64,000 nt of DNA, from positions 4,735,276-4,799,275 of the forward strand of contig NZ_CP132480.1 in assembly GCF_030770395.1 (NCBI RefSeq). The letters run 5' to 3'. Made by a program: the position numbers and the translations under genes. Below are positions 25,135-34,184 of this stretch, one piece after another (the first letter of the stretch is position 1; the number at the start of each line of letters is the position of its first letter). The notes under the pieces were generated by a model. That model had not been told where the DNA came from and did no database searches. It saw only the letters and a list, made by a program, of their open reading frames with translations. Source of the stretch: Telluria beijingensis. GTDB lineage: Bacteria; Pseudomonadota; Gammaproteobacteria; Burkholderiales; Burkholderiaceae_D.

Positions 25135-28100
25135 CGCGCGCCCCGCCCCAGCGCGCCAGCACCTCGTCGCCGCTCAAGGGCTTGCCATACAAATAGCCCT
25201 GGGCGCGGTTGCAGCCGTGGCGCAGCAGGAAGGCCGCCTGGTCTTCGCGCTCCACGCCTTCGGCGATCACCGACAGGTTCATGCTCTTGCCGAGCTGGAT
25301 GATGGCGATCGCGATCGCTTCGTCGTCCGGGTCCTGCGGGATGTCCTTGATGAAGCTGCGGTCGATCTTGAGCGTCTGCACCGGCAGCTGCTTGAGGTAG
25401 GCAAGCGACGAGTAACCCGTGCCGAAGTCGTCGATCGCCAGGCCGACGCCGATCGCATGCAGGTCGTTCACGTACTGCAGCGCGTCGCCCGTGTTCATGA
25501 TGGCCGATTCGGTCACCTCGAGCTGCAGCCGCCCAGGCGCCAGGCCGGCATCGTCCAGCACCGCGGCCACGGTGGCGGCCATGCCGCCGCGCTCGAACTG
25601 GCGCACCGACAGGTTGACCGCGATCTTCGGCACCGAAAAGCCGGCCGCTTCCCAGGCCACCATCTGGCGGCAGGCGTCCTGCAGCACCCACTGGCCCAGC
25701 TGGACGATCAGGCCGGTGTCCTCGGCCAGCGGGATGAAGCGGCTCGGCGCGACCTGGCCCAGTTCTGGACTGTTCCAGCGCAGCAGGGCCTCGACCCCGA
25801 TCAAGCGGCCGCTGTCGATCTCGACCTGCGGCTGGAAAGCCAGGTAGATCTCGCGCCGCTCGATCGCGCGCCGCAGCAGGGTTTCCATGCGCAGCCGCAG
25901 CGCGCCGTCGCCGCTCATCGACGGCACGTAGAACTGGAAGCCGTTGCGGCCGCGCGCCTTGGCCTGGTACATCGCCACGTCGGCGTTGCGGATCAGCATG
26001 TGCATGTCGCGCCCGTCCTGCGGATACAGGCTGATGCCGACGCTGCCGGTGACGAACAGCTCGTAGCCCGAGACCTCGAACGGCTGCTCGAACATCGCCA
26101 TCAGCTTCTCGGCCACGCGCGTGGCGCCGGGCGCGCCGTCGACGTCCTCGAGCAGCACGATGAATTCGTCGCCGCCGAGGCGCGCCAGCGTGTCGCCCTC
26201 GCGCAGGCAGCGCGCCAGCGCCTGCGCCGCCTGCTTGAGCAGCTCGTCGCCGACGTGGTGGCCGAGCGTGTCGTTGACGTTCTTGAAGCGGTCGAGGTCG
26301 ATGAACAGCACCGCCAGCTGCTCGCCGTCGCGTTCTGCGCGCGCCATCGCGTGGCGCAGGCGGTCGTGGTACAGCAGGCGGTTGGGCAAGGCGGTCAGGG
26401 CGTCGTGGTGGGCCAGGCGGTCGAGCTGGATCTGCGATTCGCGCGCGCGCGTGATGTCGCTGAACACGCACACATAGTGCGTGGTGGCGCCGTCGTCGTC
26501 GCGCACCGCCGACACCGTGAGCGCTTCCAGGTAGGCTTCGCCGTCCTTGCGCGTGTCCCAGATCTCGCCGCGCCAGAAGCCCGACTCGCCCAGCTCGCGC
26601 CACAGCTCGCGGTAGAAGGCCTCGTCGTTGCGGCTGCCCCCATCGCGGCTCGCCGACAGGCTCGACTCGCGGCCCAGCGCCTCGTGCTCGGCGTAGCCGG
26701 TGATGCGGGTGAAGGCCGGGTTGGTGGCCGCGATCCGGCCATGCACGTCGAGCACCATCACGCCATCGGCGATGTGTTCCAGCACATTGGCCGACAGGCG
26801 CAGCTTTTCCTCGGCCAGCTTGCGTTCGGTGATGTCGGCAAACACCCAGATGCTGCCCTCGTTGGCGCGGTTCGGGTCGAGCGCGCAGCCGCTCATCAGG
26901 CACCAGAACAGGCTGCCGTCGCGGTGGCGCAGCTGGCGCTCCTCGCCCAGGTCCATGCTGCGCTCGAGCAGCGGATACTGTTCGACGCCGATCCGTTCAT
27001 ACTCGGCGCGGGTCGGATACAGGATCTCGGTCGACTGGCCCACCATCTCGCCCTCGGCATAGCCGAACAGCTCTTCGCAGCGGCGGTTGCTGGAGATGAT
27101 GCGGCGCTGGCGCACGAACAGCACGCCGAACATGACGTTGTCCAGGATCGCGTCCTGCTCGGCCAGCAGCGCCTCGATGCGCATCTCGTCGTGGCGGCGC
27201 TCGCTGATGTCCGAGATGATGCCGTCGACCCGCACCCCGCCTGTCCCGTGCAGCGCCGGATCCCAGGCCGCCTGCGGCTGGCCGTGCTCCTGCACCCAGC
27301 GCTCGATGCCGTGGGCGTCGATGATCCGGTATTCCATCTCGTAGGCCTCGCCCGACATGGCCGCTTCACGCGCGATGCGATAGTATTCGCGCCGGTCTTC
27401 CGGATGGACGATCGCGGCCCAGTCTTCGGTGGTGGCGCACATGAAGCGCGCCGACGGATAGCCGGTGATCTCTTCGATCGCGTCGCTGACGAATTCGATC
27501 GGCCCGCCCGCGCGCACGCGATAGACGGCGCCCGGGACCTGGGTCACAATGGTGCGGAACTGTTCCTCGCGGCGCGCGATGTCGGCGAACAGGTCGCGGA
27601 TCGCGAGGCGCATGCGCTCCATCTGCTCGCCCAGGCGTCCCAGTTCGTCCTGGGCCGCCAGCGCCAGCGGCGTCTCGAAGTCGCCGCGCGCCAGGCGGTC
27701 CGAGAACCGCATCAGGCTGCGCAGCGGCGCCAGCAGGCGCCGCCGCAGCAGCAGCGCGATCAGCAGCAGCGACACTGCCAGCTGCAGCGCCACCACCAGC
27801 GCGTAATTGCGCTGCTTGGCGCGCAGCTCCTGGCCGCTGCGGTAATCGTCCATCTCGAGCACCACGCTGCCGATGTCGCGGCCCTCGACCACGATCGGGC
27901 GTTCGGCGCGCAACACCCGGCCCAGCGGGCGTTCCGGCGAGCGCAGGTGCAAGGCGTTGCTGCCGGCGAGGTCGCGCACCGCGATCCCGACCACGGCCGG
28001 GTCGCGCAGCATCGCGTCGAGCAGCGGCCGGGCGCCGTCCAGGTTCATGTTCCACACCGATTCCTGCATGCCCAGCGCCAGGATGTCGGCATTGCGCTGC

Positions 28101-28282
28101 AGCGTGTCGTTCAGGCCGGCGGCCGCGGCCGCGCGCTCCTGCACCCCGACCAGCAGGTAGCTGACCACCACTGCCGGCGCCAGCAGGCCGGCGAACACCA
28201 CCAGCAGCAGTGCGCCGTACAGGGAGCGGCCGTACAGCAGGCGCAGGCGGGATGGTGCGGCGGGAACGGCAGGGCTGGACAT
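25127..28282 (-). CDS. Membrane PAS-GGDEF-EAL sensor protein (c-di-GMP turnover)
   Basis: The 1051-residue protein has a transmembrane helix at about 22-45, a periplasmic sensor region (about 46-160), a second helix (about 162-182), a HAMP domain (to about 235), three PAS domains (about 240-365, 375-500 and 505-625), a GGDEF domain with an intact RLGGDEF motif near 703-707, and an EAL domain with GVEALLRW near 831. Key EAL residues (ENLS-type VNLSVRQF, DDFGTGYSS and the KIDRSFI stretch) are present. Both synthesis and breakdown of c-di-GMP are therefore possible; such hybrids usually act mainly as phosphodiesterases. The gene is followed by the molybdenum hydroxylase subunit with an eight-base overlap. 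Confidence 0.93.
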   Translation of the reverse strand: MSSPAVPAAPSRLRLLYGRSLYGALLLVVFAGLLAPAVVVSYLLVGVQERAAAAAGLNDTLQRNADILALGMQESVWNMNLDGARPLLDAMLRDPAVVGIAVRDLAGSNALHLRSPERPLGRVLRAERPIVVEGRDIGSVVLEMDDYRSGQELRAKQRNYALVVALQLAVSLLLIALLLRRRLLAPLRSLMRFSDRLARGDFETPLALAAQDELGRLGEQMERMRLAIRDLFADIARREEQFRTIVTQVPGAVYRVRAGGPIEFVSDAIEEITGYPSARFMCATTEDWAAIVHPEDRREYYRIAREAAMSGEAYEMEYRIIDAHGIERWVQEHGQPQAAWDPALHGTGGVRVDGIISDISERRHDEMRIEALLAEQDAILDNVMFGVLFVRQRRIISSNRRCEELFGYAEGEMVGQSTEILYPTRAEYERIGVEQYPLLERSMDLGEERQLRHRDGSLFWCLMSGCALDPNRANEGSIWVFADITERKLAEEKLRLSANVLEHIADGVMVLDVHGRIAATNPAFTRITGYAEHEALGRESSLSASRDGGSRNDEAFYRELWRELGESGFWRGEIWDTRKDGEAYLEALTVSAVRDDDGATTHYVCVFSDITRARESQIQLDRLAHHDALTALPNRLLYHDRLRHAMARAERDGEQLAVLFIDLDRFKNVNDTLGHHVGDELLKQAAQALARCLREGDTLARLGGDEFIVLLEDVDGAPGATRVAEKLMAMFEQPFEVSGYELFVTGSVGISLYPQDGRDMHMLIRNADVAMYQAKARGRNGFQFYVPSMSGDGALRLRMETLLRRAIERREIYLAFQPQVEIDSGRLIGVEALLRWNSPELGQVAPSRFIPLAEDTGLIVQLGQWVLQDACRQMVAWEAAGFSVPKIAVNLSVRQFERGGMAATVAAVLDDAGLAPGRLQLEVTESAIMNTGDALQYVNDLHAIGVGLAIDDFGTGYSSLAYLKQLPVQTLKIDRSFIKDIPQDPDDEAIAIAIIQLGKSMNLSVIAEGVEREDQAAFLLRHGCNRAQGYLYGKPLSGDEVLARWGGARDA

Positions 28283-28449
28283 GGATGCGGAAAATCGCAG
28301 GACTGGCCTGATGCAGGATGGATGGCGAGATTATGCACAGTTGCTTGCTGGGAGTCACTAACTATGCACCCCAGCCGGTCGACGGGCGGTTTCCCGCAGG
28401 CGGTCTGTCGGCGGCGCGCGACAGGCCTTGTCGCGGCGCCGAAGCGGTG

Positions 28450-28668
28450 CTAGGTATTACGGCGCGGATACCCCTGCGCCAGGATGCGCTCCCACACGAC
28501 TTCCTTCTCGGCAGCGTCCATCACGACCCAGTTGGCCACCTCGGCCACCGTGCGGCCGCAGCCGCGGCATACCTCGTCGAAGGTGGTCGAGCAGACCGCC
28601 ACGCACGGGGTGTCGGGACGCTCGGGCAGCGGCGCGCGCGCGCCGCCTTCTTCAGGCCGGGCCGACAT
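28450..28668 (-). CDS. DUF1289 domain-containing protein
   Basis: A 72-residue protein with the DUF1289 cysteine pattern: CVAVC near 22-26 and CRGCGRT near 34-40, followed by VAEVANW. The four cysteines probably bind a metal or iron-sulfur cluster. The function of the family is unknown. I chose ATG at 28668, which overlaps the DUF1415 stop by 17 bases; the longer open frame upstream is a shadow of DUF1415. The overlap implies co-translation. Confidence 0.8.
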   Translation of the reverse strand: MSARPEEGGARAPLPERPDTPCVAVCSTTFDEVCRGCGRTVAEVANWVVMDAAEKEVVWERILAQGYPRRNT

Positions 28669-29218
28669 CGAGCTTGTCCCAGCCTTCATGGCCGAGCTTT
28701 TCCATGGTGGCGATATTTTTTTCGAAAATTTCTTCGGCTTCCGGGAAGGCCTCCACGGCGCGCGCGATGCTGTCTTCGCGCAGCAGGTGCAGGATTGGAT
28801 ACGGCGCCCGGTTGGTGTAGTTCGAGATGTCGTTGGCATCCGTATCGGCGAACTGGTAATCCGGGTGGAAGCTGGCCACCTGCAATTCGCCGTCGAGCTG
28901 CATGTCTTCGACCGCGACGTCGGCCACGTCCAGGAACTCGTTGTAGTCCTCGAAATCGTTGAGCACGAAAGGATGGATCAGCAGGGTTGTGTCGACCTGT
29001 TCGGCAGGGGTGTCGGACAGGTGCTGCAACTCGTCCATCAAGGTCTCAAGCAATTGCTCGGGCGTGGTGGCGGGCGACACAACGTAGCGCACCTGCTCTT
29101 TCACATAGACCGACTTGGCGAAGGGGCACAGGTTGAGGCCGATGACGGCCCGCTCCAGCCAGTTGCGGGTAGCGGCGACGATGGCATCGTCGTCGGCGTT
29201 CAAATTGGGGGTGCTCAT
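28652..29218 (-). CDS. DUF1415 family protein
   Basis: A 188-residue protein with the DUF1415 hallmarks WLERAVIGLNLCPFAKSVY (about 20-38), TTLLIHPFVLNDFEDYNEFL (about 77-96) and RAPYPILHLLREDSI (about 137-151). It is a widely conserved cytosolic family in proteobacteria with no assigned activity; the conserved LNLCPFA cysteine suggests a redox or metal role, but that is speculative. It precedes the overlapping DUF1289 gene. TACAAT about 45 bases upstream of the ATG is a possible -10. Confidence 0.85.
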   Translation of the reverse strand: MSTPNLNADDDAIVAATRNWLERAVIGLNLCPFAKSVYVKEQVRYVVSPATTPEQLLETLMDELQHLSDTPAEQVDTTLLIHPFVLNDFEDYNEFLDVADVAVEDMQLDGELQVASFHPDYQFADTDANDISNYTNRAPYPILHLLREDSIARAVEAFPEAEEIFEKNIATMEKLGHEGWDKLDVGPA

Positions 29219-29547
29219 GGTGAAACTTTCAATAGCGGGGCGAACAGCAAAGGCCCGATTGTACGCACTCTTTGCGCCAACTCATAGATTGACCCCACGG
29301 CGGCGCTAAGGTTTGGCAAGCGCGGCCGTACTAGGGCGAGCCCATGGCAAAAGAACGCGTATCTCATCAATATTCGTGATATGTGCGGCATCTTCCGTTT
29401 TCATGATGCCAATAGCCGGCATCCTCCCTTCGATTTTAATTGTAACGACAGCGACTTACTTCTTGACTGACTCGACAATTGATCCGTACACTGCCCTCTT
29501 GTCTTGTCCGCTCGTTCCTGGACGCAACACTGGAAAAGCCTTACACC
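29219..29547. other. Intergenic region between DUF1415 and the MltD-like gene
   Basis: About 330 bases without a gene. It contains the divergent promoters of the two flanking genes. On the plus strand TTGACT (29463-29468), an 18-base spacer and TACACT (29487-29492) form a fair sigma-70 promoter 56 bases before the lytic transglycosylase start. The rest, with scattered A+T-rich stretches such as 29365-29385, shows no structure I can support. Confidence 0.5.
29463..29492 (+). promoter_or_regulatory. Sigma-70 promoter candidate for the MltD-like gene
   Basis: TTGACT and TACACT are separated by 18 bases and lie 56 bases upstream of the ATG at 29548. The hexamers match the consensus at five and four of six positions. 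Confidence 0.45.
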
Positions 29548-30888
29548 ATGAAGCCCATGCACGATACGAAACGCTCCATCCTTACCCTGGCTGCGCTGGC
29601 CCTCCTGGCCACAGCACCGCTGAGTCGGGCGATGGACGCCGCACCTGCGTCGAGTATCCAGGCTGCCGCGAGCGGCGAACGCAGCACGCTGGCCGCATCG
29701 CTGACAAAGATCGGGGCGGACAAGGCCGACGAGTACCGCGAGACCGACGTCTGGGGCCGTATCCGCAGCGGCTATGCGATTCCCGACCTGAACAATGCGC
29801 TGGTAACCCGCCATGCCCAGGCCTATGCGAATCACCCGGCCAACCTGTCCCGCATTTCGGGCCGCGCCTCGCCCTACCTGTACCACGTGGTGTCGGAACT
29901 CGAAAAGCGCGGCATGCCGACCGAGCTGGCCCTGCTGCCGGTGATCGAATCGGCCTTCAACCCGCAAGCCATGTCGAGCGCGAATGCCGCCGGCCTGTGG
30001 CAATTCGTGCCCGGCACCGGCAAGGACTTCGACCTGCGCCAGAACATGTTCAAGGACGAGCGGCGCGGCGTGATTGCCTCGACCGACGCCGCCCTGACCT
30101 ATCTGCAGCGCCTGTACACGATGTTCGGCGACTGGCCGCTGGCCCTCGCGGCGTATAACTGGGGCGAAGGCAATGTTCAGCGCGCCATCAAGAAAAACCA
30201 GGAACTGGGCAAGCCGACCGATTTCGAGAGCCTGGCCGAGCTGATGCCGGCGGAGACCCGCAACTACGTGCCCAAGCTGCAGGCGGTCAAGAACGTGGTG
30301 GCCAATCCTTCCCAGTACGGCGTGGTGCTGCCGGCGATCGACAACCAGCCCTATTTCACCACGGTCGACAAGACCAGCGACATCGACCTGGCCATCGCGG
30401 CCCAGCTGGCCGAGATGTCGCTCGACGAATTCAAGGCGCTCAATCCGCAATTCAAGAAGCCGGTCATCATCGGCGGCGAACGCACCAAGATCCTGCTGCC
30501 GACCGAGAACGCCGAGAAATTCCATAGCAACCTGGCGCAATGGGGCCATGCGTTGTCAACCTGGACCACGCACAAGATCACCGGCGCCCGCGTGACCATC
30601 GCCCAGCTGGCCTCCAAGTTCGGCACCACGCCCGAAGTCATTCGCGAAGCCAACAATATCCCGGCCAAGTCGCGCCTCAAGGCCGGCTCGACCATCCTGG
30701 TGCCGAAGACGTCGGCGTCCAGCCACGGCGACATCGCCGAGAACATCATCGAGAACGCGGTGGTCGCGTTCGAGGCCGACCGCGGCAGGGCCACCCGCAA
30801 TGCCTCGCGCTTCAAGGCCAAGGCCGGCGCCAGCAAGAACAGCAAGCGCATCGCGCGCAATACCTCGTCCAAGCGCAAGCAGCGCTGA
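29548..30888 (+). CDS. Lytic transglycosylase with SLT and LysM domains (MltD-like)
   Basis: The 446-residue protein starts with a signal peptide (about 1-31, ending SRAMDA). An SLT lysozyme-like domain (about 120-240) has the catalytic Glu in LPVIESAFNPQA and the downstream AAGLWQFVPGTG and ALAAYNWGEGNVQRAI motifs of family 1D transglycosylases. A LysM domain (about 345-395, ARVTIAQLASKFGTTPEVIR) binds peptidoglycan. A basic Lys/Arg-rich tail ends the protein. It cleaves murein strands to 1,6-anhydro ends during growth or recycling. Only one LysM is evident and the lipobox is not clear, so it is MltD-like rather than certainly MltD. A strong terminator follows. Confidence 0.9.
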   Translation: MKPMHDTKRSILTLAALALLATAPLSRAMDAAPASSIQAAASGERSTLAASLTKIGADKADEYRETDVWGRIRSGYAIPDLNNALVTRHAQAYANHPANLSRISGRASPYLYHVVSELEKRGMPTELALLPVIESAFNPQAMSSANAAGLWQFVPGTGKDFDLRQNMFKDERRGVIASTDAALTYLQRLYTMFGDWPLALAAYNWGEGNVQRAIKKNQELGKPTDFESLAELMPAETRNYVPKLQAVKNVVANPSQYGVVLPAIDNQPYFTTVDKTSDIDLAIAAQLAEMSLDEFKALNPQFKKPVIIGGERTKILLPTENAEKFHSNLAQWGHALSTWTTHKITGARVTIAQLASKFGTTPEVIREANNIPAKSRLKAGSTILVPKTSASSHGDIAENIIENAVVAFEADRGRATRNASRFKAKAGASKNSKRIARNTSSKRKQR

Positions 30889-30936
30889 GCTGGCGGGCCG
30901 CCGGCCCCGCCCATGCTGCCGTCAGGCTAGATATTG

Positions 30937-30962
30937 CTGTGCAGCATTAGCTGCACAGTTTT
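30937..30962 (+). terminator. Intrinsic terminator after the MltD-like gene
   Basis: CTGTGCAGC (30937-30945) and GCTGCACAG (30950-30958) form a perfect nine-pair stem with an ATTA loop, followed directly by TTTT. It lies about 50 bases after the stop codon. Confidence 0.85.
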
Positions 30963-31278
30963 ACGCCTGCTCGTGCACGAAACCGGAAAAACCTGTATAG
31001 TACGGTTTGTGCGCTGCGGCATGATGCCGCTTTGGTAGCAAGAACAGTTACAGCGACAGCAGTACAACTAGCAGCTACGCAAACCCCAGGCAGCTCGACC
31101 AGAGCGCCATTCCAAAGCCTCCCGCCTTGCGTGTCGTTTCCAGACACCGTCCCGGCGCAAAGCTTTTGTGCCGAAATTTCTTTCATTATTGAGTCATTTC
31201 GTTTGTCGGTTCGCGTCGCATTTTTACGTTCGCTCCCACGTGCGAACGTGCATGATTTATTCCGAAAGTAAAGAACAC
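30963..31278 (+). promoter_or_regulatory. Promoter and long 5' leader of the RhlE-type helicase gene
   Basis: From the terminator to the helicase ATG there are about 315 bases. TATAGT at 30996-31001 is a reasonable -10 with no clear -35, giving a leader of about 270 bases if used. The leader contains a short GCGGCATGATGCCGC hairpin (31017-31031) and T-rich blocks toward its end. Long leaders are usual for cold-inducible RNA helicase genes and often carry autoregulation. Open frames inside it lack coding features. Confidence 0.45.
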
Positions 31279-32880
31279 ATGAGTTTTGAAGCACTTGGCC
31301 TGCACGCGTCCATCGTCCAGGCAGTCGCCGATACCGGCTACACCACCCCGACCCCGGTCCAGGCGCAAGCCATCCCGGCCGCCATCGCGCGCCGTGACCT
31401 GCTGGTGTCGTCGCAGACCGGTTCGGGCAAGACCGCCGCCTTCATGCTGCCGGCCCTGCACCACCTGGCCAACGCCGAGCCTACCCCGGTCGGCAAGACC
31501 CCTGCGCAAGAAGCGCAGGCCGCCCGCGCACGCGGCGAGCGCGTCCGTTTCAAGCCGGCCCAGCCAAAGATGCTGGTCCTGACCCCGACCCGCGAACTGG
31601 CCCTGCAGGTGACCAGCAATACCGACAAGTACACGGCCCATATGCGCCGCGTGCGCTGCGTCTCGATCCTGGGCGGCATGCCGTATCCGAAGCAGATGCA
31701 GCTGCTGGCCAAGAACCCTGAAATCCTGGTCGCCACCCCGGGCCGCCTGATCGACCACATGGAGTCGGGCAAGATCGACTTCTCGCAGCTCGAGATCCTG
31801 GTGCTGGACGAAGCCGACCGCATGCTCGACATGGGCTTCATCGACGACATCGAGAAGATCGTCGCCGCGACCCCGTCGACCCGCCAGACCATGCTGTTCT
31901 CGGCGACGCTCGATGGCGTGGTGGGCAATATGGCGCGCCGCATCACCAGCGACCCGCTGACGATCCAGATCGCCAGCGCCACCAACCGCCACGAGAACAT
32001 CGTGCAGCGCGTGCACTTTGTCGACGACCTGTCGCACAAGAACCGCCTGCTCGACCACCTGCTGCGCGACGAGACGCTCGACCAGGCCGTGGTGTTCACC
32101 GCCACCAAGCGCGACGCCGACATGATCGCCGACCGCCTCAACATCGCCGGCTTCGCCGCCGCCGCGCTGCATGGCGACATGCACCAGGGCGCCCGCAACC
32201 GCACGCTCGACGGCATGCGCCGCGGCAGCGTGCGCGTGCTGGTCGCGACCGACGTCGCCGCGCGCGGCATCGACGTGCCGACCATCACCCACGTGGTCAA
32301 CTATGACCTGCCGAAGTTCCCCGAGGACTACGTGCACCGCATCGGCCGTACCGGCCGCGCCGGCCGCAACGGGACCGCGATCTCGCTGGTCAACCACGCC
32401 GAAAACATGGCCGTGCGCCGCATCGAGCGCTTCACCCGCCAGCCGATCCCGGTCAACGTGATCGAGGGCTTCGAGCCGAAGCGCGCTGCTGCGCCGTCGC
32501 GTTCGAGCACCCGTCCGGGCTGGAAACCAGGCGACGGCCGCAATGCCGGCAAGCCGGCCCAGCGCGGCTTCGGCAAGCCGTCGGGTCCACGCGAAGGCGG
32601 TTACGCCGACCGCGCGCCACGCGAAGGCTATGCCTCGCGTCCGCATGGCGACCGCCCGTACGGCGACCGTCCTCAAGGCGAGAGCCGCTATGCCGACCGC
32701 GGTCCGCGTGAAGGCTATGCGCCGCGTCCGCAAGGCGACCGTGCGGCCGCCGACCGTGCGCCACGCGACGGCAACCGCTTCGGCGGCCCGCGCGAAGGCC
32801 AGGGCCAGCGCCGCGAAGGCGGCTACAAGGGCGCCCACCCGCGCTCGATGGACGGCGCCCGCCGTTCGTTCGGCGAGTAA
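31279..32880 (+). CDS. rhlE: DEAD-box ATP-dependent RNA helicase, RhlE type
   Basis: The 533-residue protein has the full set of helicase motifs: Q-motif TPTPVQAQAIP, motif I SSQTGSGKT (about 46-54), motif Ia PTRELALQV, motif II VLDEADRML, motif III FSATL and motif VI HRIGRTGRAGR (about 353-363). The C-terminal 120 residues are a basic, low-complexity tail with repeats of the type PREGYA and GDRP that probably binds RNA. It unwinds short RNA duplexes in ribosome assembly or mRNA decay. Insertion of a charged segment between motifs I and Ia (EAQAARARGERVRFK) is typical of RhlE in this group. No ribosome-binding site better than AAAGAACAC is visible. RhlE is preferred over CsdA by length and the N-terminus. 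Confidence 0.92.
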   Translation: MSFEALGLHASIVQAVADTGYTTPTPVQAQAIPAAIARRDLLVSSQTGSGKTAAFMLPALHHLANAEPTPVGKTPAQEAQAARARGERVRFKPAQPKMLVLTPTRELALQVTSNTDKYTAHMRRVRCVSILGGMPYPKQMQLLAKNPEILVATPGRLIDHMESGKIDFSQLEILVLDEADRMLDMGFIDDIEKIVAATPSTRQTMLFSATLDGVVGNMARRITSDPLTIQIASATNRHENIVQRVHFVDDLSHKNRLLDHLLRDETLDQAVVFTATKRDADMIADRLNIAGFAAAALHGDMHQGARNRTLDGMRRGSVRVLVATDVAARGIDVPTITHVVNYDLPKFPEDYVHRIGRTGRAGRNGTAISLVNHAENMAVRRIERFTRQPIPVNVIEGFEPKRAAAPSRSSTRPGWKPGDGRNAGKPAQRGFGKPSGPREGGYADRAPREGYASRPHGDRPYGDRPQGESRYADRGPREGYAPRPQGDRAAADRAPRDGNRFGGPREGQGQRREGGYKGAHPRSMDGARRSFGE

Positions 32881-32906
32881 TTCGCTGGCATCTAGCCGCT
32901 GCAGCG

Positions 32907-33043
32907 TTAGCAAGCTGCAGCAAGCACGTCGTCCCCGCGCAGGCGGGGATCCAAGTCAGTTTGCGCCGCCACTTCGTTCGATCTAAGTGGTGGGCTGAGA
33001 AACTTGGGTCCCTGCCTGCGCGGGACGACGTTTTTGCGCTAAC
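32907..33043. repeat. Palindromic CGTCGTCCCCGC element
   Basis: An imperfect inverted repeat with GTTAGC at the left edge and GCTAAC at the right. Inside, CGTCGTCCCCGCGCAGGCGG (32927-32946) is matched by the complementary CCTGCCTGCGCGGGACGACG (33011-33030) about 60 bases later. Each half can also form its own short hairpin. The same design recurs at 63735-63900. It lies between the helicase and selD, and no coding potential is evident. Confidence 0.75.
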
Positions 33044-33128
33044 GAAAAAGGGACTGCGCTGGCTCGCTGGCAAGCATCCACCCCCGACTTGCGCGATAAT
33101 TCGACGATCAACGACAACCGGATACCCC

Positions 33129-34184
33129 ATGAGCTCCAGCGACCAATCCATCAAACTCACCTCGTTCTCGCACGGCGGCGGCTGCGGCTGCAAGATCGCG
33201 CCCGGCGTGCTGGCCGAGATCCTGAAGTCGTCCACCGGCTTCCCGGTGCCGAAGGAGCTGATGGTCGGCATCGAGACCGCGGACGACGCCGCGGTCTACC
33301 TGCTCAACGACGAGCAGGCGCTGGTCGCCACCACCGATTTCTTCATGCCGATCGTCGACGATCCCTTCGACTTCGGCCGCATCGCCGCCACCAATGCGAT
33401 CTCGGACGTGTACGCGATGGGCGGCACCCCGATCATGGCGCTGGCCCTGGTCGGCATGCCGATCAACAAGCTGCCGCTCGAGACCATCGGCCAGATCCTG
33501 GAAGGCGGCGCCACCGTCTGCCGAGAAGCGGGCATCCCGATCGCCGGCGGCCACACCATCGACTCGGTCGAGCCGATCTATGGCCTGGTGGTGCTGGGCC
33601 TGGTGCATCCGTCGAAGGTCAAGAAAAACAGCGCGGCGCGCGCCGGCGACGTGCTGGTGCTGGGCAAGCCGCTGGGCGTTGGCGTGCTGTCGGCCGCCCT
33701 CAAGAAAGGCGTGCTGGGCGAGGAAGGCTATGCAGCCATGATCGCCAACACCACCAAGCTCAATAAACCGGGCCGGCTGCTGGCCGACATGTCGGGCGTG
33801 CACGCCATGACCGACGTCACCGGTTTTGGCCTCCTGGGCCACCTGCTGGAACTGGCGCGCGGCGCCGGGCTGCAGGCGCAACTCGACATGCCCGCGGTGC
33901 CGCTGCTGCCGGGCGTGCTGCAACTGGCGCAGGACGGTTTCTTCACTGGCGCCTCCGGCCGCAACTGGGATGCCTATGGCAAGGACGTGCAACTGGACGA
34001 CGCCCTGAGCCCGGCCCAGCGCGCCCTGCTGACCGATCCGCAAACCTCGGGGGGCCTGCTGGTGGCCTGCGCCCCTGGCGCCGTCGACGAGGTGCTGGCG
34101 CTGTTCGCGCGCGAAGGCTTTTCAGGTGCGGCCGTGGTCGGCCGCATGGAAGCGGGCGCGCCGGGCATCGCCGTGCGCGCCTGA
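33129..34184 (+). CDS. selD: Selenide, water dikinase SelD
   Basis: The 351-residue protein makes selenophosphate from selenide and ATP. The N-terminal loop SHGGGCGCKIAP contains the catalytic Cys19 and Lys22 (equivalent to Cys17 and Lys20 of the E. coli enzyme); it is a cysteine form, not a selenoprotein. Further family motifs are ETADDAAVYLL with the metal-binding Asp pair, TTDFFMPIVDDPFDFGRIAA, and GGHTIDS. There is no selA, selB or mnmH in the window, so the selenium user is not visible; the PhnD-like transporter 6 kb downstream and the ergothioneine genes are candidate partners. Its 3' end overlaps the convergent DUF1906 gene by about 63 bases. Confidence 0.95.
   Translation: MSSSDQSIKLTSFSHGGGCGCKIAPGVLAEILKSSTGFPVPKELMVGIETADDAAVYLLNDEQALVATTDFFMPIVDDPFDFGRIAATNAISDVYAMGGTPIMALALVGMPINKLPLETIGQILEGGATVCREAGIPIAGGHTIDSVEPIYGLVVLGLVHPSKVKKNSAARAGDVLVLGKPLGVGVLSAALKKGVLGEEGYAAMIANTTKLNKPGRLLADMSGVHAMTDVTGFGLLGHLLELARGAGLQAQLDMPAVPLLPGVLQLAQDGFFTGASGRNWDAYGKDVQLDDALSPAQRALLTDPQTSGGLLVACAPGAVDEVLALFAREGFSGAAVVGRMEAGAPGIAVRA

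Noticed and set aside
24851..28453. A 1200-codon open frame on the plus strand opposite the GGDEF/EAL and molybdenum hydroxylase genes
   Set aside because: It is His/Arg/Gln-rich, has no family features and mirrors strongly conserved genes; long antisense frames are expected at this G+C content.
31032..31271. A 79-codon frame in the helicase leader
   Set aside because: No ribosome site, no recognisable composition, and it lies fully within the untranslated leader.
33174..33195. Selenocysteine in SelD
   Set aside because: The catalytic position is a normal Cys codon (TGC) and no in-frame TGA is present.
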